Part shown: positions 42,337 through 51,019 of the stretch, piece by piece
How positions within the stretch are numbered: the stretch's first letter is position 1
Layout: each line of letters starts with the position of its first letter
From: Anaeromyxobacter oryzisoli
GTDB taxonomy: Bacteria; Myxococcota; Myxococcia; Myxococcales; Anaeromyxobacteraceae
NCBI RefSeq assembly: GCF_022690765.1
Contig: NZ_JALCZA010000027.1
Location: 1 to 57,913, forward strand
Length of the DNA: 57,913 nt
Direction of reading: 5' to 3'
The notes under the pieces: model-generated
The model's input: only the letters and a program-made list of their open reading frames with translations
What the model was told of the DNA's origin: nothing
Database searches by the model: none
Position numbers and translations under genes: made by a program

Positions 42337-42942
42337 GTGGAGACCATCCTGAAGCAGCGCGCACCGCTGCGGCCGGCGCGCGTCGAGGCGCTCGTGGTGG
42401 CGGCGGGCGAGCGCGCGCGCCAGCTCGTCGCCGCGGCGCGAGACGAGGCGGAGCGGCTTCGTGCGGGCGTCGAGGCGGAGCGCGCCGCCGCCCGCGCCGC
42501 CGCCGAGGCGGCAGGCTACGAGGAGGGACGGGGGCGCGCGGCGGCGCTCCTGGCCGGGGCGGCGGCCGAGCGTGACAGGGTGCTGCGTGGGCTCGCCGGC
42601 GAGGTCGCCGGCCTGGCGATGGACGTGGCGCGGCGCGTCCTGGGGCGTGAGCTCGCGTCCGACCCGGCGGCGGTCGTGGACGTGGCGGCGCGGGCGCTCG
42701 CCACGGCGCGCGAGCGGGCCGTCGTCACGCTGCGGGTCAGCCCGGCCGACGCCGCGCGGCTCCGAGCGGAGGAGCCCCGCCTCGCGGCGCTCCTCGCGCG
42801 CGCCGCCGGCCTCGGCATCCGCGAGGACCCGGCGCTCCGGCCAGGCGACGTCGTCGTGGAGACGGAGGCGGGCCGCCTCGACGCCCGCGTCGAGGCTCAG
42901 CTCGCCGAGCTCGAGCGCGCGCTCGCGGGGGCGTCCTCGTGA
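42337..42942 (+). CDS. FliH/SctL-type ATPase stator protein
   Basis: GTG 42337 has GGAGG six bases upstream. The 201-residue protein starts VETILKQRAP and has a long Ala/Arg/Glu coiled coil (residues 15-85). The FliH/YscL C-terminal domain follows (GEVAGLAMDVARRVLGREL, RVSPADAARL, IREDPALRPGDVVVETEAGR-LDARVEAQLAEL). FliH/SctL dimers bind and regulate the export ATPase encoded next, with which it overlaps by GTGA. No basal-body gene is nearby. Confidence 0.88.
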   Translation: METILKQRAPLRPARVEALVVAAGERARQLVAAARDEAERLRAGVEAERAAARAAAEAAGYEEGRGRAAALLAGAAAERDRVLRGLAGEVAGLAMDVARRVLGRELASDPAAVVDVAARALATARERAVVTLRVSPADAARLRAEEPRLAALLARAAGLGIREDPALRPGDVVVETEAGRLDARVEAQLAELERALAGASS

Positions 42943-44246
42943 CGCTCGATCTCCTGCCGCTGCGCGCGGCGCTCGACGGCGCGGATCCGCTGCCGCTGCG
43001 CGGCCGGGTCACCCGCCTGACCGGGATGGTGATCGAGGCGGCGGTCGCCGGCGTCCGCACCGGCGACGTGGTCGAGATCGCGCGGCCGGGGCGATCGCCG
43101 CTGCTCGCGGAGGTCGTGGGGCTCCGGGAGGACCGCGCCGTCGTCGTCCCGCTGGGCGAGCCGACCGGCGTCGGCGCGGACAGCGAGGTGGTGCCGACCG
43201 GCGCGCCGCTCGGCGTCCACGTCGGAGAGGCGCTCCTGGGCCGGGTCCTGGACGGGCTCGGCCGCCCCGCCGACGGCCTCCCCCTGCCGCCCGGCCTCGA
43301 GGAGTGGCCCGTCGAGCGGCCGGCGCCGGCGCCGCTGTCGCGGCGCCCCGTCTCGAGGCCGCTCGCGCTCGGGATCCGCGCGCTCGACGGGCTCCTCACG
43401 GTCGGCGAGGGGCAGCGGCTCGGGCTCTTCGCGGGCTCCGGCGTCGGCAAGTCCACCTTGCTCGCGCAGGTCGCCCGCGGCGCGCGCGCCGACGTCTCGG
43501 TGGTGTGCCTCGTCGGCGAGCGCGGGCGCGAGGTGCGTGAGTTCGTGGACCGGGTGCTCGGCCCGGAGGGGCTCGCCCGGTCGGTCCTCGTCGTGGCGAC
43601 GAGCGACGCGCCCGCCCTGGTCCGGCTCCGCGCCGCGCACGTCGCGACCGCCGTCGCGGAGTGGTTCGCGGACCGCGGCCGGAGCGTGCTGTTCCTCCTC
43701 GACTCGGTGACCCGCTACGCCCGCGCGCTCCGCGAGGTGGGGCTCGCGGCGGGGGAGCCGCCCGCGCGGCAGGGGTACCCGGCGTCCGTGTTCGCCGCGC
43801 TGCCGAGGCTCCTGGAGCGAACCGGCAACCGGGAGCGCGGCGCGATCACCGCGCTCTACACCGTGCTCGTCGCGGGCGGCGACATGGAGGAGCCGATCGC
43901 CGACGAGGTCCGCGGCATCCTCGACGGGCACGTCGTCCTCGAGCGCCGCCTCGCCGCGGCGGGGCGCTTCCCCGCCGTGGATCCGCTCCAGAGCGTCTCG
44001 CGGGTGATGCCGGCCGTCGTGGCGCCCGGGCACCTCGCGGCGGCGGCGCGCCTGCGCGCGCTGCTCGCCGCGCACGAGCGGGTGCGGGACCTCGTCGCCC
44101 TCGGCGCCTACCGGGCCGGCGCCGACGCCGACGCCGACGCGGCCCTGGCGCGGCTCCCCGAGATCGAGGGCTTCCTGCGGCAGGGCGCCGACGAGGCGAC
44201 GCCGCTCGAGGAGACGGTGGCGCGCTTGGAGGCGCTGGTCCGGTGA
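42939..44246 (+). CDS. FliI/SctN-type secretion ATPase
   Basis: The 435-residue protein has Walker A LFAGSGVGKSTLL near residue 167, VCLVGERGREVREFVDRVLG, and Walker B LFLLDSVTRYARALREVG. YPASVFAALPRLLERTGNRE completes the signature of FliI and SctN. The N-terminal beta-barrel domain carries the export-type sequence (GRVTRLTGMVIEAAVAGVRT). It should energise unfolding or loading of type III or flagellar substrates. Flagellar and non-flagellar versions are not separable by eye. The gene is complete, with normal catalytic residues. Confidence 0.95.
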   Translation: MTLDLLPLRAALDGADPLPLRGRVTRLTGMVIEAAVAGVRTGDVVEIARPGRSPLLAEVVGLREDRAVVVPLGEPTGVGADSEVVPTGAPLGVHVGEALLGRVLDGLGRPADGLPLPPGLEEWPVERPAPAPLSRRPVSRPLALGIRALDGLLTVGEGQRLGLFAGSGVGKSTLLAQVARGARADVSVVCLVGERGREVREFVDRVLGPEGLARSVLVVATSDAPALVRLRAAHVATAVAEWFADRGRSVLFLLDSVTRYARALREVGLAAGEPPARQGYPASVFAALPRLLERTGNRERGAITALYTVLVAGGDMEEPIADEVRGILDGHVVLERRLAAAGRFPAVDPLQSVSRVMPAVVAPGHLAAAARLRALLAAHERVRDLVALGAYRAGADADADAALARLPEIEGFLRQGADEATPLEETVARLEALVR

Positions 44247-44722
44247 GCGGGAGGTGGCCGCTGGAGGCGCTCCGCGGGCTCCGTGAGCGCGAGGAGGAGG
44301 GCGCGCGCGCCGCCCTCGCGGCGGCGTGCGCGGACGAGCGGACCGCCGCGGCCGAGCGCGTCGCCCGGGCGGACGCGGTCGCCGGGTGGCGGGCGGCGCG
44401 GGCGCGAGCGGAGCGGGATCCGGGCGGTTCGCCCCTCCGGGTGGACGCGCTGGCCGCGCGCGATCGACGCTGCGCCGCCCTGCGGCGCCGGGAGTTGGAC
44501 GCCGGAGCCGTGCTCGCCGAGGCGGAGCGACGGGTCGAGGCGGCGAAGGCGGACGTCACCCGTGCGCGAGCGGCGCTGTACACCGCGCGGCGCGCGCTCG
44601 AGGTGCTCGAGCGCCACCGGGCCGCGTGGGACGGCGCGCGCAGGCGCGAGCGGGAGCGGGCCGCGGAGGCGGCGCAGGACGACCGCGCGCAGGCACCGTG
44701 CGGCCGAGAAGGGGACGCGTGA
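44243..44722 (+). CDS. FliJ/SctO-like stalk protein
   Basis: Starting at GTG 44243, which overlaps the ATPase stop, the 159-residue protein is almost entirely a charged, Ala-rich coiled coil (LREREEEGARAALAAACADE, RRVEAAKADVTRARAALYTA). Sequence is poorly conserved in FliJ/SctO, so the call rests on size, coiled-coil form and the fixed position directly after the ATPase. It would sit in the ATPase ring's central pore. Confidence 0.75.
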   Translation: MSGRWPLEALRGLREREEEGARAALAAACADERTAAAERVARADAVAGWRAARARAERDPGGSPLRVDALAARDRRCAALRRRELDAGAVLAEAERRVEAAKADVTRARAALYTARRALEVLERHRAAWDGARRRERERAAEAAQDDRAQAPCGREGDA

Positions 44723-44766
44723 GCGCGCGGGGTCGGTGCGGCCAGCCCGGCCGCCCGGCGCGGGCC

Positions 44767-44960
44767 GTCACCGTGCCGTTGACCGTGGCCGTGACCGTGG
44801 CCGTGACCGTATCCGTGCCCGCTTCCCGCCTCCCGTGGCCCGTGGCCCGTGACTCCGTCGGATCACGGGAGAGCGGGCCACGGGCCACGCGACCCGGTTC
44901 ACGGGTCACGGAGAGGCCGGTGACGGTGACGGTGACGGATCACGGGAAGGTCGCGCCACG
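44767..44960 (+). repeat. Hexamer/heptamer tandem repeat with a long inverted repeat
   Basis: Nine hexamers close to GTGACC/GTGGCC (44767-44820) run into five heptamers close to GTGGCCC (44821-44855). The arms GTGGCCCGTGGCCCG (44835-44849) and CGGGCCACGGGCCAC (44874-44888) are perfect complements around 24 bases. Nested inside, CCCGTGA pairs with TCACGGG. Heptamers in reverse sense and GGTGAC hexamers (44919-44936) continue to about 44950. The block fills the gap between the SctO-like gene and the convergent gene ending at 45016. Confidence 0.9.
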
Positions 44961-45015
44961 TCGTGCGATCGCGCGCCGAGGCATGCAGGCGCGGGGCGGG
45001 GCGGCACGCCCCGTT

Positions 45016-45486
45016 TCAACGTCCCCCGAGGCGCGTCTTCACCTTGCCCTGGTCGCAGTCGATCGTGAGGGTCCTCGGCTTGAGGTCGCCGGGCGCGGCC
45101 ACGCCATCGCGCGCGAACTGATGCGTCGCGACGACGATCTGCTCGCCGTCGCGCACCGTCTTCTTCTCGTACCGCCAGGTCCCGTCGAGCGTGAGCACCA
45201 CGTCGGTCCAGATCGCGGACGAGCCGTTCGACACGAGGACCTGCGTCTGGAGCGGATCCTCGAACGAGACGCTCACCTCCGCGCCGAGCGCGTTGCCGGT
45301 CGAGGGACACGCGAGCCAGAGCGTGAGGACGGAGAGGAGCGCCCAGCTCCCGACGATCGCCGCCCGGAGGCGCACGTAGCGCGTCGACTTGCGGTACCCC
45401 TCGGCGACGTCCTGGGCGAGGTCGCGCGCGAGGTCCTTCACCTTGTGTGCGGCGGCGATCGGATCGGGGCGGGCGGTGTCCTTCAT
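45016..45486 (-). CDS. Single-span membrane protein of unknown function
   Basis: The 156-residue protein has a charged amphipathic N-terminus (HKVKDLARDLAQDVAEGYRK). One membrane segment follows (about residues 44-60, IVGSWALLSVLTLWLACP), and then a beta-rich periplasmic-type domain (EVSVSFEDPLQTQVLVSNGS, TDVVLTLDGTWRYEKKTV). Two Cys flank that domain. It lies just upstream of, and in the same direction as, the repeat block. No family recognised. Confidence 0.82.
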   Translation of the reverse strand: MKDTARPDPIAAAHKVKDLARDLAQDVAEGYRKSTRYVRLRAAIVGSWALLSVLTLWLACPSTGNALGAEVSVSFEDPLQTQVLVSNGSSAIWTDVVLTLDGTWRYEKKTVRDGEQIVVATHQFARDGVAAPGDLKPRTLTIDCDQGKVKTRLGGR

Positions 45487-45546
45487 GCGTCGGCAGCCTA
45501 CCGCCCGGCCGGCGGGAGCGACAAGGTGCTGGCCGGCGACGATCGC

Positions 45547-46317
45547 CTACGCCCCCGCGCCCTCCAACCCCGGCGCGGCGATGGCGTGTGACTCGTCGCC
45601 GCCGGCGCCGCCGAGGGAGCGGTGCAGCGCGATGACGCGCCGCCGCACCTCGATCAGGAGCGCGTCCTTGTCGGGGAACTTGCGGGGATCGACCGGCGCG
45701 CCGAAGGCGACCCGGGCGACCCCCGGGCTCACGGCGACGAGCTTCTTCGGGGTGATCCGGCCCGTCCCGGAGATCGCGACCGGCACCACCGGGACGCCGG
45801 CCTCCATCGCGACGACGAAGGGCCCCTTCTTGAACGGGTGGACCCGCCCGTCGCGCGAGCGGGTGCCCTCCGGGAACACGATCAGGGACGTGCCGCCGCG
45901 CACGGTCGTGGCGGCGTGCCGGAGCGACGCGACGGCGCGGGCGTGGTTGCCGCGATCGACGGGGATGTGGCCGCCGAGCTTGAGGTAGGTGCCGAAGATC
46001 GGGATCCGGAACAGCTCCACCTTGGCGATGAACCGGATGCTCCGCGGGACCAGCGAGACGAGCACCCAGATGTCGAGGGCGCTCTCGTGGTTCGAGACGA
46101 AGATGAGCGGCCCGTCGGGGAGGGCCGGGCGGGGCGCCTCCTCCACGCGGGTCCCGGCGACCCGGAGGCAGGAGGGCGACCAGGCGCGCCGCGCGAACCA
46201 CATCGGCAGTGCGCCCGAGCCGGTGAGCAGCATGACCGGGAGGCTCACCAGGAAGAACAGCGCCATGGTGACCGCCCCGTAGAGGAGGACGGCATAGCCG
46301 CGGATGCGCGCGCGCAA
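45547..46317 (-). CDS. plsC: 1-acyl-sn-glycerol-3-phosphate acyltransferase
   Basis: TTG 46317 has GAGGGG eight bases upstream and begins LRARIRGYAVLLYGAVTMAL. The 256-residue protein has one N-terminal membrane segment and the PlsC blocks. These are NHESALDIWVL (H-x4-D), GHIPVDRGNHARA, IVFPEGTRSRDGRVHPFKKG and VPVVPVAISGTG. It transfers an acyl chain to lysophosphatidate to make phosphatidate at the inner membrane. The gene diverges from psuG. Confidence 0.94.
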   Translation of the reverse strand: MRARIRGYAVLLYGAVTMALFFLVSLPVMLLTGSGALPMWFARRAWSPSCLRVAGTRVEEAPRPALPDGPLIFVSNHESALDIWVLVSLVPRSIRFIAKVELFRIPIFGTYLKLGGHIPVDRGNHARAVASLRHAATTVRGGTSLIVFPEGTRSRDGRVHPFKKGPFVVAMEAGVPVVPVAISGTGRITPKKLVAVSPGVARVAFGAPVDPRKFPDKDALLIEVRRRVIALHRSLGGAGGDESHAIAAPGLEGAGA

Positions 46318-46406
46318 GATGAAGACCCCTCGCTCGTCCCCGGCACGCCCGGGTGACGGGTATATAGCACGCGGCTCGCGGCCGGCCGCCGATCTACACT
46401 GAGTCC

Positions 46407-47369
46407 ATGAACGCCCCGCTCCGGCAATCCGACGAGGTCCGGGACGCGATCGCGTCCGGCGCTCCGGTCGTCGCCCTCGAGACGAGCGTCGTCGCCCAGG
46501 GGCTCCCGCCGCCGGACAACCTCGAGGCGGCGCGGCGCTGCGCGGCCGCGGTCCGGCGCGCCGGCGCGGTGCCCGCCGCGATCGGGGTGATCGGCGGGGA
46601 GATCGTCGTGGGCGCGTCCGACGCCGAGCTGGCGCGCCTCGCCGATCCCGCGCGGCGGCCGGCGAAGGCCGCCGCGCGGGATCTCGCGCCGCTGCTCGCC
46701 GCGGGGCGTGACGCCGGGACGACCGTCTCGGCGACGGCGGCGATCGCGGCGCGCGTCGGGATCCCGGTGTTCGCGACGGGCGGCATCGGCGGGGTGCACC
46801 GGCTCCTCCGCGACGAGGAGCCCGCGGGGGCGGCCGACGTCTCCGCCGACCTGCACGAGCTCGCCCGGGCGCCGGTGTGCGTCGTCTCCGCCGGGCCGAA
46901 GGCGATCCTCGATCTCGCCGCCACCGCCGAGGCCCTCGAGACGCTCGGGATCGCCACGATCGGCTACCGCACGAGCGAGCTCCCCGCCTTCTACGCCGAC
47001 GCGAGCGGCATCCCCCTCGAGCACCGCGTCGACGACGCGGCCGGGGCGGCCCGGATCCTCCAGCTCCACTGGGACGCGCTCGGCCGCCGCGAGGGCGTGC
47101 TGCTGCTCGTGGCGCCGCCGGCACCCGTCGCGCAGGAGGTCGTGGAGGCCGCGGTGCTCGCGGCGCTCGCGGAGGCGCGGGAGCGCGGCGTCCGCGGGAA
47201 GGCGGTGACGCCCTTCCTGCTCGGCGCGGTGTCCCGGGCCACGCACGGCCGGGCGCGCGCGGCGAACCTGGCGCTCCTCGAGCGGAACGCCGCGGTCGCC
47301 GGCGAGGTCGCCGTCGCGCTCTCGGCGGCGCGGCGTGCCGCGGGTGCGCTACAATCGCGCCCCGTATGA
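46407..47369 (+). CDS. psuG: Pseudouridine-5'-phosphate glycosidase
   Basis: The 320-residue protein has the PsuG pattern: [91 protein letters not shown] and [18 protein letters not shown]. It splits pseudouridine 5'-phosphate to uracil and ribose 5-phosphate with Mn2+. The usual kinase partner psuK is absent nearby. It overlaps rnd by four bases. Confidence 0.95.
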   Translation: MNAPLRQSDEVRDAIASGAPVVALETSVVAQGLPPPDNLEAARRCAAAVRRAGAVPAAIGVIGGEIVVGASDAELARLADPARRPAKAAARDLAPLLAAGRDAGTTVSATAAIAARVGIPVFATGGIGGVHRLLRDEEPAGAADVSADLHELARAPVCVVSAGPKAILDLAATAEALETLGIATIGYRTSELPAFYADASGIPLEHRVDDAAGAARILQLHWDALGRREGVLLLVAPPAPVAQEVVEAAVLAALAEARERGVRGKAVTPFLLGAVSRATHGRARAANLALLERNAAVAGEVAVALSAARRAAGALQSRPV

Positions 47370-48262
47370 CGCCGCCGCCCGATGCGCCCCCCATCTTCGT
47401 CGCCGACGAGCCGGCCCTCGCCCGGCTGATCGCCGCCGTCCGGAACGAGCCGGTCGTCGCCGTGGACACGGAGTCGAACAGCTTCCACGTCTACCGGGAG
47501 CACGTCTGCCTGATCCAGCTCTCCACGCGCGAGCTCCACTTCGTCGTCGATCCCCTCGCCGTGGACGTCCGCCCGCTGGGCCCGGTCCTCTTCGACGGCC
47601 GCGAGACGGTGTTCCACGGCGCGGACTACGACGTCCGCTGCCTCAAGCGCGAGTACGGCTGGCGCCTGCCGCGCCTGTTCGACACGATGGTCGCCGCGCG
47701 GCGGCTCGGGCGCGTCGGGCTCGGGCTCTCCGCGCTCGTCGAGGCGCAGTTCGGCGTCCGCCTGTCCAAGGTGTTCCAGCGCTCGGACTGGGGCCGGCGG
47801 CCGCTCACGCGCGAGCAGCTCTCCTACGCCTCCCTGGACACGCGCTACCTGCTCCCGCTCCGCGATCAGCTCGCGAGCGAGCTCGAGGCGCGCGGCGTCG
47901 CGGACGAGGCGCGCCGCGAGTTCGACCGGATCGCCGCCGTCGAGCCGCGCGCGCGCGTCTTCGATCCCGAGGGCTGGCGGCGGATCCACGGCGCCCGCGC
48001 GCTGGACGGGGAGGGGAAGGCGATCCTGCGCGCGCTGTACCTCGCCCGCGAGGAGCGCGCGCGAGAGAGCGACCGCCCGCCGTTCAAGGTGCTGGCGGAG
48101 CCGACGATGGTCGAGATCGCCGCCCGGCGCCCCCGCACCGCGGAGGCGCTCGCGGGCATCCACGGCGTCACGCCGTCGGTGCTGCGTCGGATGGGCGAGG
48201 CCATCCTCGCCGCGGTGGGCGGCGCGGGGGCCGAGCACCGCGAGCCCTCCGGGCGTCCCTAG
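47366..48262 (+). CDS. rnd: Ribonuclease D-type 3'-5' exonuclease
   Basis: ATG 47366 overlaps the psuG stop. The 298-residue protein has the DEDD exonuclease motifs: [12 protein letters not shown] (DxE), [15 protein letters not shown] and [17 protein letters not shown] (YxxxD). An HRDC-like helical domain follows ([20 protein letters not shown]). It probably trims tRNA and other RNA 3' ends. It is somewhat shorter than E. coli RNase D (375), with one HRDC domain. It converges on slt with seven bases between stops. Confidence 0.93.
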   Translation: MTPPPDAPPIFVADEPALARLIAAVRNEPVVAVDTESNSFHVYREHVCLIQLSTRELHFVVDPLAVDVRPLGPVLFDGRETVFHGADYDVRCLKREYGWRLPRLFDTMVAARRLGRVGLGLSALVEAQFGVRLSKVFQRSDWGRRPLTREQLSYASLDTRYLLPLRDQLASELEARGVADEARREFDRIAAVEPRARVFDPEGWRRIHGARALDGEGKAILRALYLAREERARESDRPPFKVLAEPTMVEIAARRPRTAEALAGIHGVTPSVLRRMGEAILAAVGGAGAEHREPSGRP

Positions 48263-48273
48263 TCCGGTACTAG
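48259..48273. other. Palindrome spanning two convergent stop codons
   Basis: CTAGTCCGGTACTAG pairs CTAGT with ACTAG around CCGGT. The left arm contains the rnd stop and the right arm the slt stop in reverse. It is too small for a strong terminator. Confidence 0.5.
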
Positions 48274-50510
48274 AAGGCGACGCCGGTCTTCGGCGCGACG
48301 ATCGGCCGGAGCGGGTCGATCGGGGCGGCGGGGCCGCCCGCGAGCCCGCGGTAGACGTCCCAGTCGGCCAGCACCGCCTTCACGTACTGGCGCGTCTCCT
48401 TGTAAGGGATCGACTCGACCCACGCGTCGAGCGGCATGCCGGCGCGGGCCCGGGCCCACTCGGCCGCCGCGCGCGGCCCCGCGTTGTACGCCGCGAGGGC
48501 GATCGCCGGCTCCTGGAACCGCTCCGCGAGGAGGGCCAGGTAGTGCGCCCCGGCCGCGACGCTGACGTCGGGCTCCGCGAGCCGCGTCCCGACTCCCGGG
48601 GGGACGCCGAGCAGCGCCGCGAGCCGCTCCGCAGTGACGGGGCGGAGCTGCAGGAGCCCCTCGGCGCCGGCGCCGCTCCGGGCCTCGCGCCGGAAGCTCG
48701 ACTCCCGGCGCATCACGGCGAGGAGCAGGGTGGGCTCGAGCCCGAACGCCCGCGCGCGCTCGGGGAGCACGGACGGGAGCGCCTCCGGGTGACCCCACCG
48801 CAACGTGCGCCGGGTCGGCGCGAGGTGATCGCGCGCCATCCGGAAGGGGAGCTCGGCGTCCCCGGTGAACGCCGCGAGCTGGGCGACGAGCGCCGCGGCC
48901 CCGCGGATGGGCGCCGAGCGGGACAGCTCGCGCAGCTCCGCGAGCGCCTCGTCCTCCAGGCCGAGCTCGAGGAGCTCGACCGCGACGGAGAGCCGCTCCG
49001 AGGCCGCCGGGTCGGCGCTCTCGGGGAGAGGGCGGACGGATGGGCGGACGGGCCGCTCCGCCGGCGCGCCGAGCGACGCGAGCCGCGCCCGGGCGAGGAG
49101 GCCGTACCAGCCGTCCCCGCCCCGCGCGAGCGCCGTCCGGTACAGCACCTCCTGCCGGGTGGGATTCCGCTCCAGCCGTCCCCGCCAGTACGCCGCCGCG
49201 TCGCCCAGGGGGCCGCGGTCGAGCCGCGCGAACGCCTTCGCGGCGTCGGCGCGGTGGCCGAGCCGGTAGCGCGACCACGCCGCGAACCAGAGCGCGTCCG
49301 CCGCGCGGTGCGACCGCGGGTGCGTCCGCGCGAACGCGTCGAGGGCCGGCGCCGCCCGCCGGTAGTCGCCGGCGTCGTAGTAGAGCCACGCCGCGAGGAA
49401 CGCGGCCTCGTCCGCGAGATCCCGCTGGCGCCACTCCGGCAGCCCTACGACGGGCGCGGAGAGCGCCGCGACCTCGGCGTACCGGCGGCTCGCCTCGTCG
49501 AGCCGATCGGCGCGGGCGGCCGCGCGGGCGAGCACCCACCGCGCCGTCCGCTGGATCCGTGGATCCTCCGCGTCCGCCAGCGGCGCCGCGAGGCGCTCCG
49601 CCTCGTCCGCGCGGCCGATCGCGAGGAGGGCGGACGCGCGGAAGCTCTCCAGGCGACCGGGGATCGGCGCGGGATCCTCCGCCTCGCTCGCGGCGGCGAT
49701 CGCGTCCAGGGCCGCCTCGGGCCGCCCGGCGGCGAGGAGGCGATCGGCGCGGGTCAGCTCGTCCGTCGTGGTCGGGGACGGCACCGGGCCACCCGCCGCG
49801 CGCCATGCGGCGAGGGCCTCGCCGGCGAGGGCGGCGTCCGGGAGGTCCGCCTCGAGCCAGAGCGCGCGGTACGCCTCCACCGCCCCTGCGTCGTCCTCGA
49901 CGGCGCGGCGGGCCTTCGCGAGCGCGAGGCGCGCCGGGGACGCGATGGCCGGGCCGGGCGATTCGCGGAGCAGCGCCTCGAGGAGGGGCACCGCCTCCGT
50001 CGCGAGCCCGGCCGCGAGCAGCGCCTGCCCCTCGCGGAGCCGGGCCCGCCCGCCGATGGCGAGATCGCGGCCCGCCGCCGCCACGTCGAACAGCCGCGCC
50101 GCCGCCGACGCGTCCCCCGCCGAGAGGAGCGCCTCCCCGCGGGCGTAGGCGAGGTGCGAGCGGGCCGGCGCCGTCGGCGGCGCCAGGGCGACCTCGAGCG
50201 CCGCCTCGGCCTCCGAGGGGTCGCCGCGTGCGGCGGCGGCGAGCCCCAGCGCCGCGGAGGCCCGCGCGCCCGCGGCCCCCCGGGAGCGCGCGGCGAACGC
50301 GCGTCGAGCGGCGGCCTCGGAGGCCGCTGCTCGTCCGGACGCGAGCGCCTGCGCGGCCTCGCCGATCCCCGAGAGCCAGTCGCACAGAGGGGCATCCCGA
50401 GGTGCGGCGGACGCCGTCCCGGGCGCGATCATCAGCGCAGACAGGACCGCCACGACGGCCGCGGCATGGCGCCACGGCGCCCAAGTCCGGGCGGCAAGTG
50501 AGCTTTCCAC
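48270..50510 (-). CDS. slt: Soluble lytic murein transglycosylase
   Basis: GTG 50510 (VESSLAARTWAPW), with CGAGG upstream, gives a normal signal peptide (HAAAVVAVLSALMIAPGTASA); GTG 50561 is an alternative. The 746-residue protein has a long alpha-superhelix of TPR-like repeats. The C-terminal SLT domain has the catalytic Glu in LLAVMRRESSFRREARSGAG. GLLQLRPVTAERLA, AIALAAYNAGPRAAAEW and WVESIPYKETRQYVKAVL complete it. It cleaves peptidoglycan glycan strands to anhydro-muropeptides in the periplasm. Confidence 0.95.
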   Translation of the reverse strand: MESSLAARTWAPWRHAAAVVAVLSALMIAPGTASAAPRDAPLCDWLSGIGEAAQALASGRAAASEAAARRAFAARSRGAAGARASAALGLAAAARGDPSEAEAALEVALAPPTAPARSHLAYARGEALLSAGDASAAARLFDVAAAGRDLAIGGRARLREGQALLAAGLATEAVPLLEALLRESPGPAIASPARLALAKARRAVEDDAGAVEAYRALWLEADLPDAALAGEALAAWRAAGGPVPSPTTTDELTRADRLLAAGRPEAALDAIAAASEAEDPAPIPGRLESFRASALLAIGRADEAERLAAPLADAEDPRIQRTARWVLARAAARADRLDEASRRYAEVAALSAPVVGLPEWRQRDLADEAAFLAAWLYYDAGDYRRAAPALDAFARTHPRSHRAADALWFAAWSRYRLGHRADAAKAFARLDRGPLGDAAAYWRGRLERNPTRQEVLYRTALARGGDGWYGLLARARLASLGAPAERPVRPSVRPLPESADPAASERLSVAVELLELGLEDEALAELRELSRSAPIRGAAALVAQLAAFTGDAELPFRMARDHLAPTRRTLRWGHPEALPSVLPERARAFGLEPTLLLAVMRRESSFRREARSGAGAEGLLQLRPVTAERLAALLGVPPGVGTRLAEPDVSVAAGAHYLALLAERFQEPAIALAAYNAGPRAAAEWARARAGMPLDAWVESIPYKETRQYVKAVLADWDVYRGLAGGPAAPIDPLRPIVAPKTGVAF

Positions 50511-50549
50511 GGGGTGCCTCGACTCTACTCCAGGCAGGGGGTGGGGGCC

Positions 50550-50579
50550 TTGACTCGGCACATTGCAGGGCGCGATATA
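50550..50579 (+). promoter_or_regulatory. Candidate promoter for the small Cys protein
   Basis: TTGACT at 50550 and GATATA at 50574 are spaced by 18 bases and face the gene at 50746. The leader would be about 160 bases. Most of the gap to 50740 shows no other clear feature. Confidence 0.5.
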
Positions 50580-50745
50580 GCGCGCGTGTTCCGGCGGTTC
50601 ATGCGCTCGGACGCATGCTTACGGGGTTCTCATCTTCGCTGGGCGGCTGGCCGGGCTTCGGTGTGGGGGCCGGGCCACGACGGGAGGGGGCCACGACGCA
50701 CCGTCGCGCCGCGTAGGATGGCCGCGCCATCCGGAGGAGTCCATC

Positions 50746-50970
50746 GTGCTCGCCAAGCCCTGCCCGACCGAGCTGACCGCGCCGATCAACCCGGACCGCG
50801 GCGTCGAAGGGCACCGGAACCTCTTCTGCAACTTCTACGACAGCTGCCTGGACGAGGCCGTCAAGAAGGGATGGAACAGCTGGACGTGTACGCGGTGCCC
50901 GCTGCACACCGACGAGATCGAGGTCGAGGGCGGTCTCGAGAGCTACGCGACCCAGCGCCGCCTCGTGTGA
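50746..50970 (+). CDS. Small four-Cys-centre protein of unknown function
   Basis: GTG 50746 has GGAGGAG nine bases upstream. The 74-residue product is soluble, with cysteines in AKPCPTE, LFCNFYDSCLDEAVKKGW and WTCTRCPLH, probably a metal site (zinc or iron-sulfur). Clustered aromatic residues (NFYDSC, GWNSWTC) suggest a compact fold conserved around the Cys pairs. It lies between two minus-strand genes and has its own candidate promoter. No named family. Confidence 0.78.
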   Translation: MLAKPCPTELTAPINPDRGVEGHRNLFCNFYDSCLDEAVKKGWNSWTCTRCPLHTDEIEVEGGLESYATQRRLV

Positions 50971-51019
50971 TGATGATGAGGCGCGCATCGCGCCAGCCCG
51001 TCCCGTCTCGCCACGGCCT

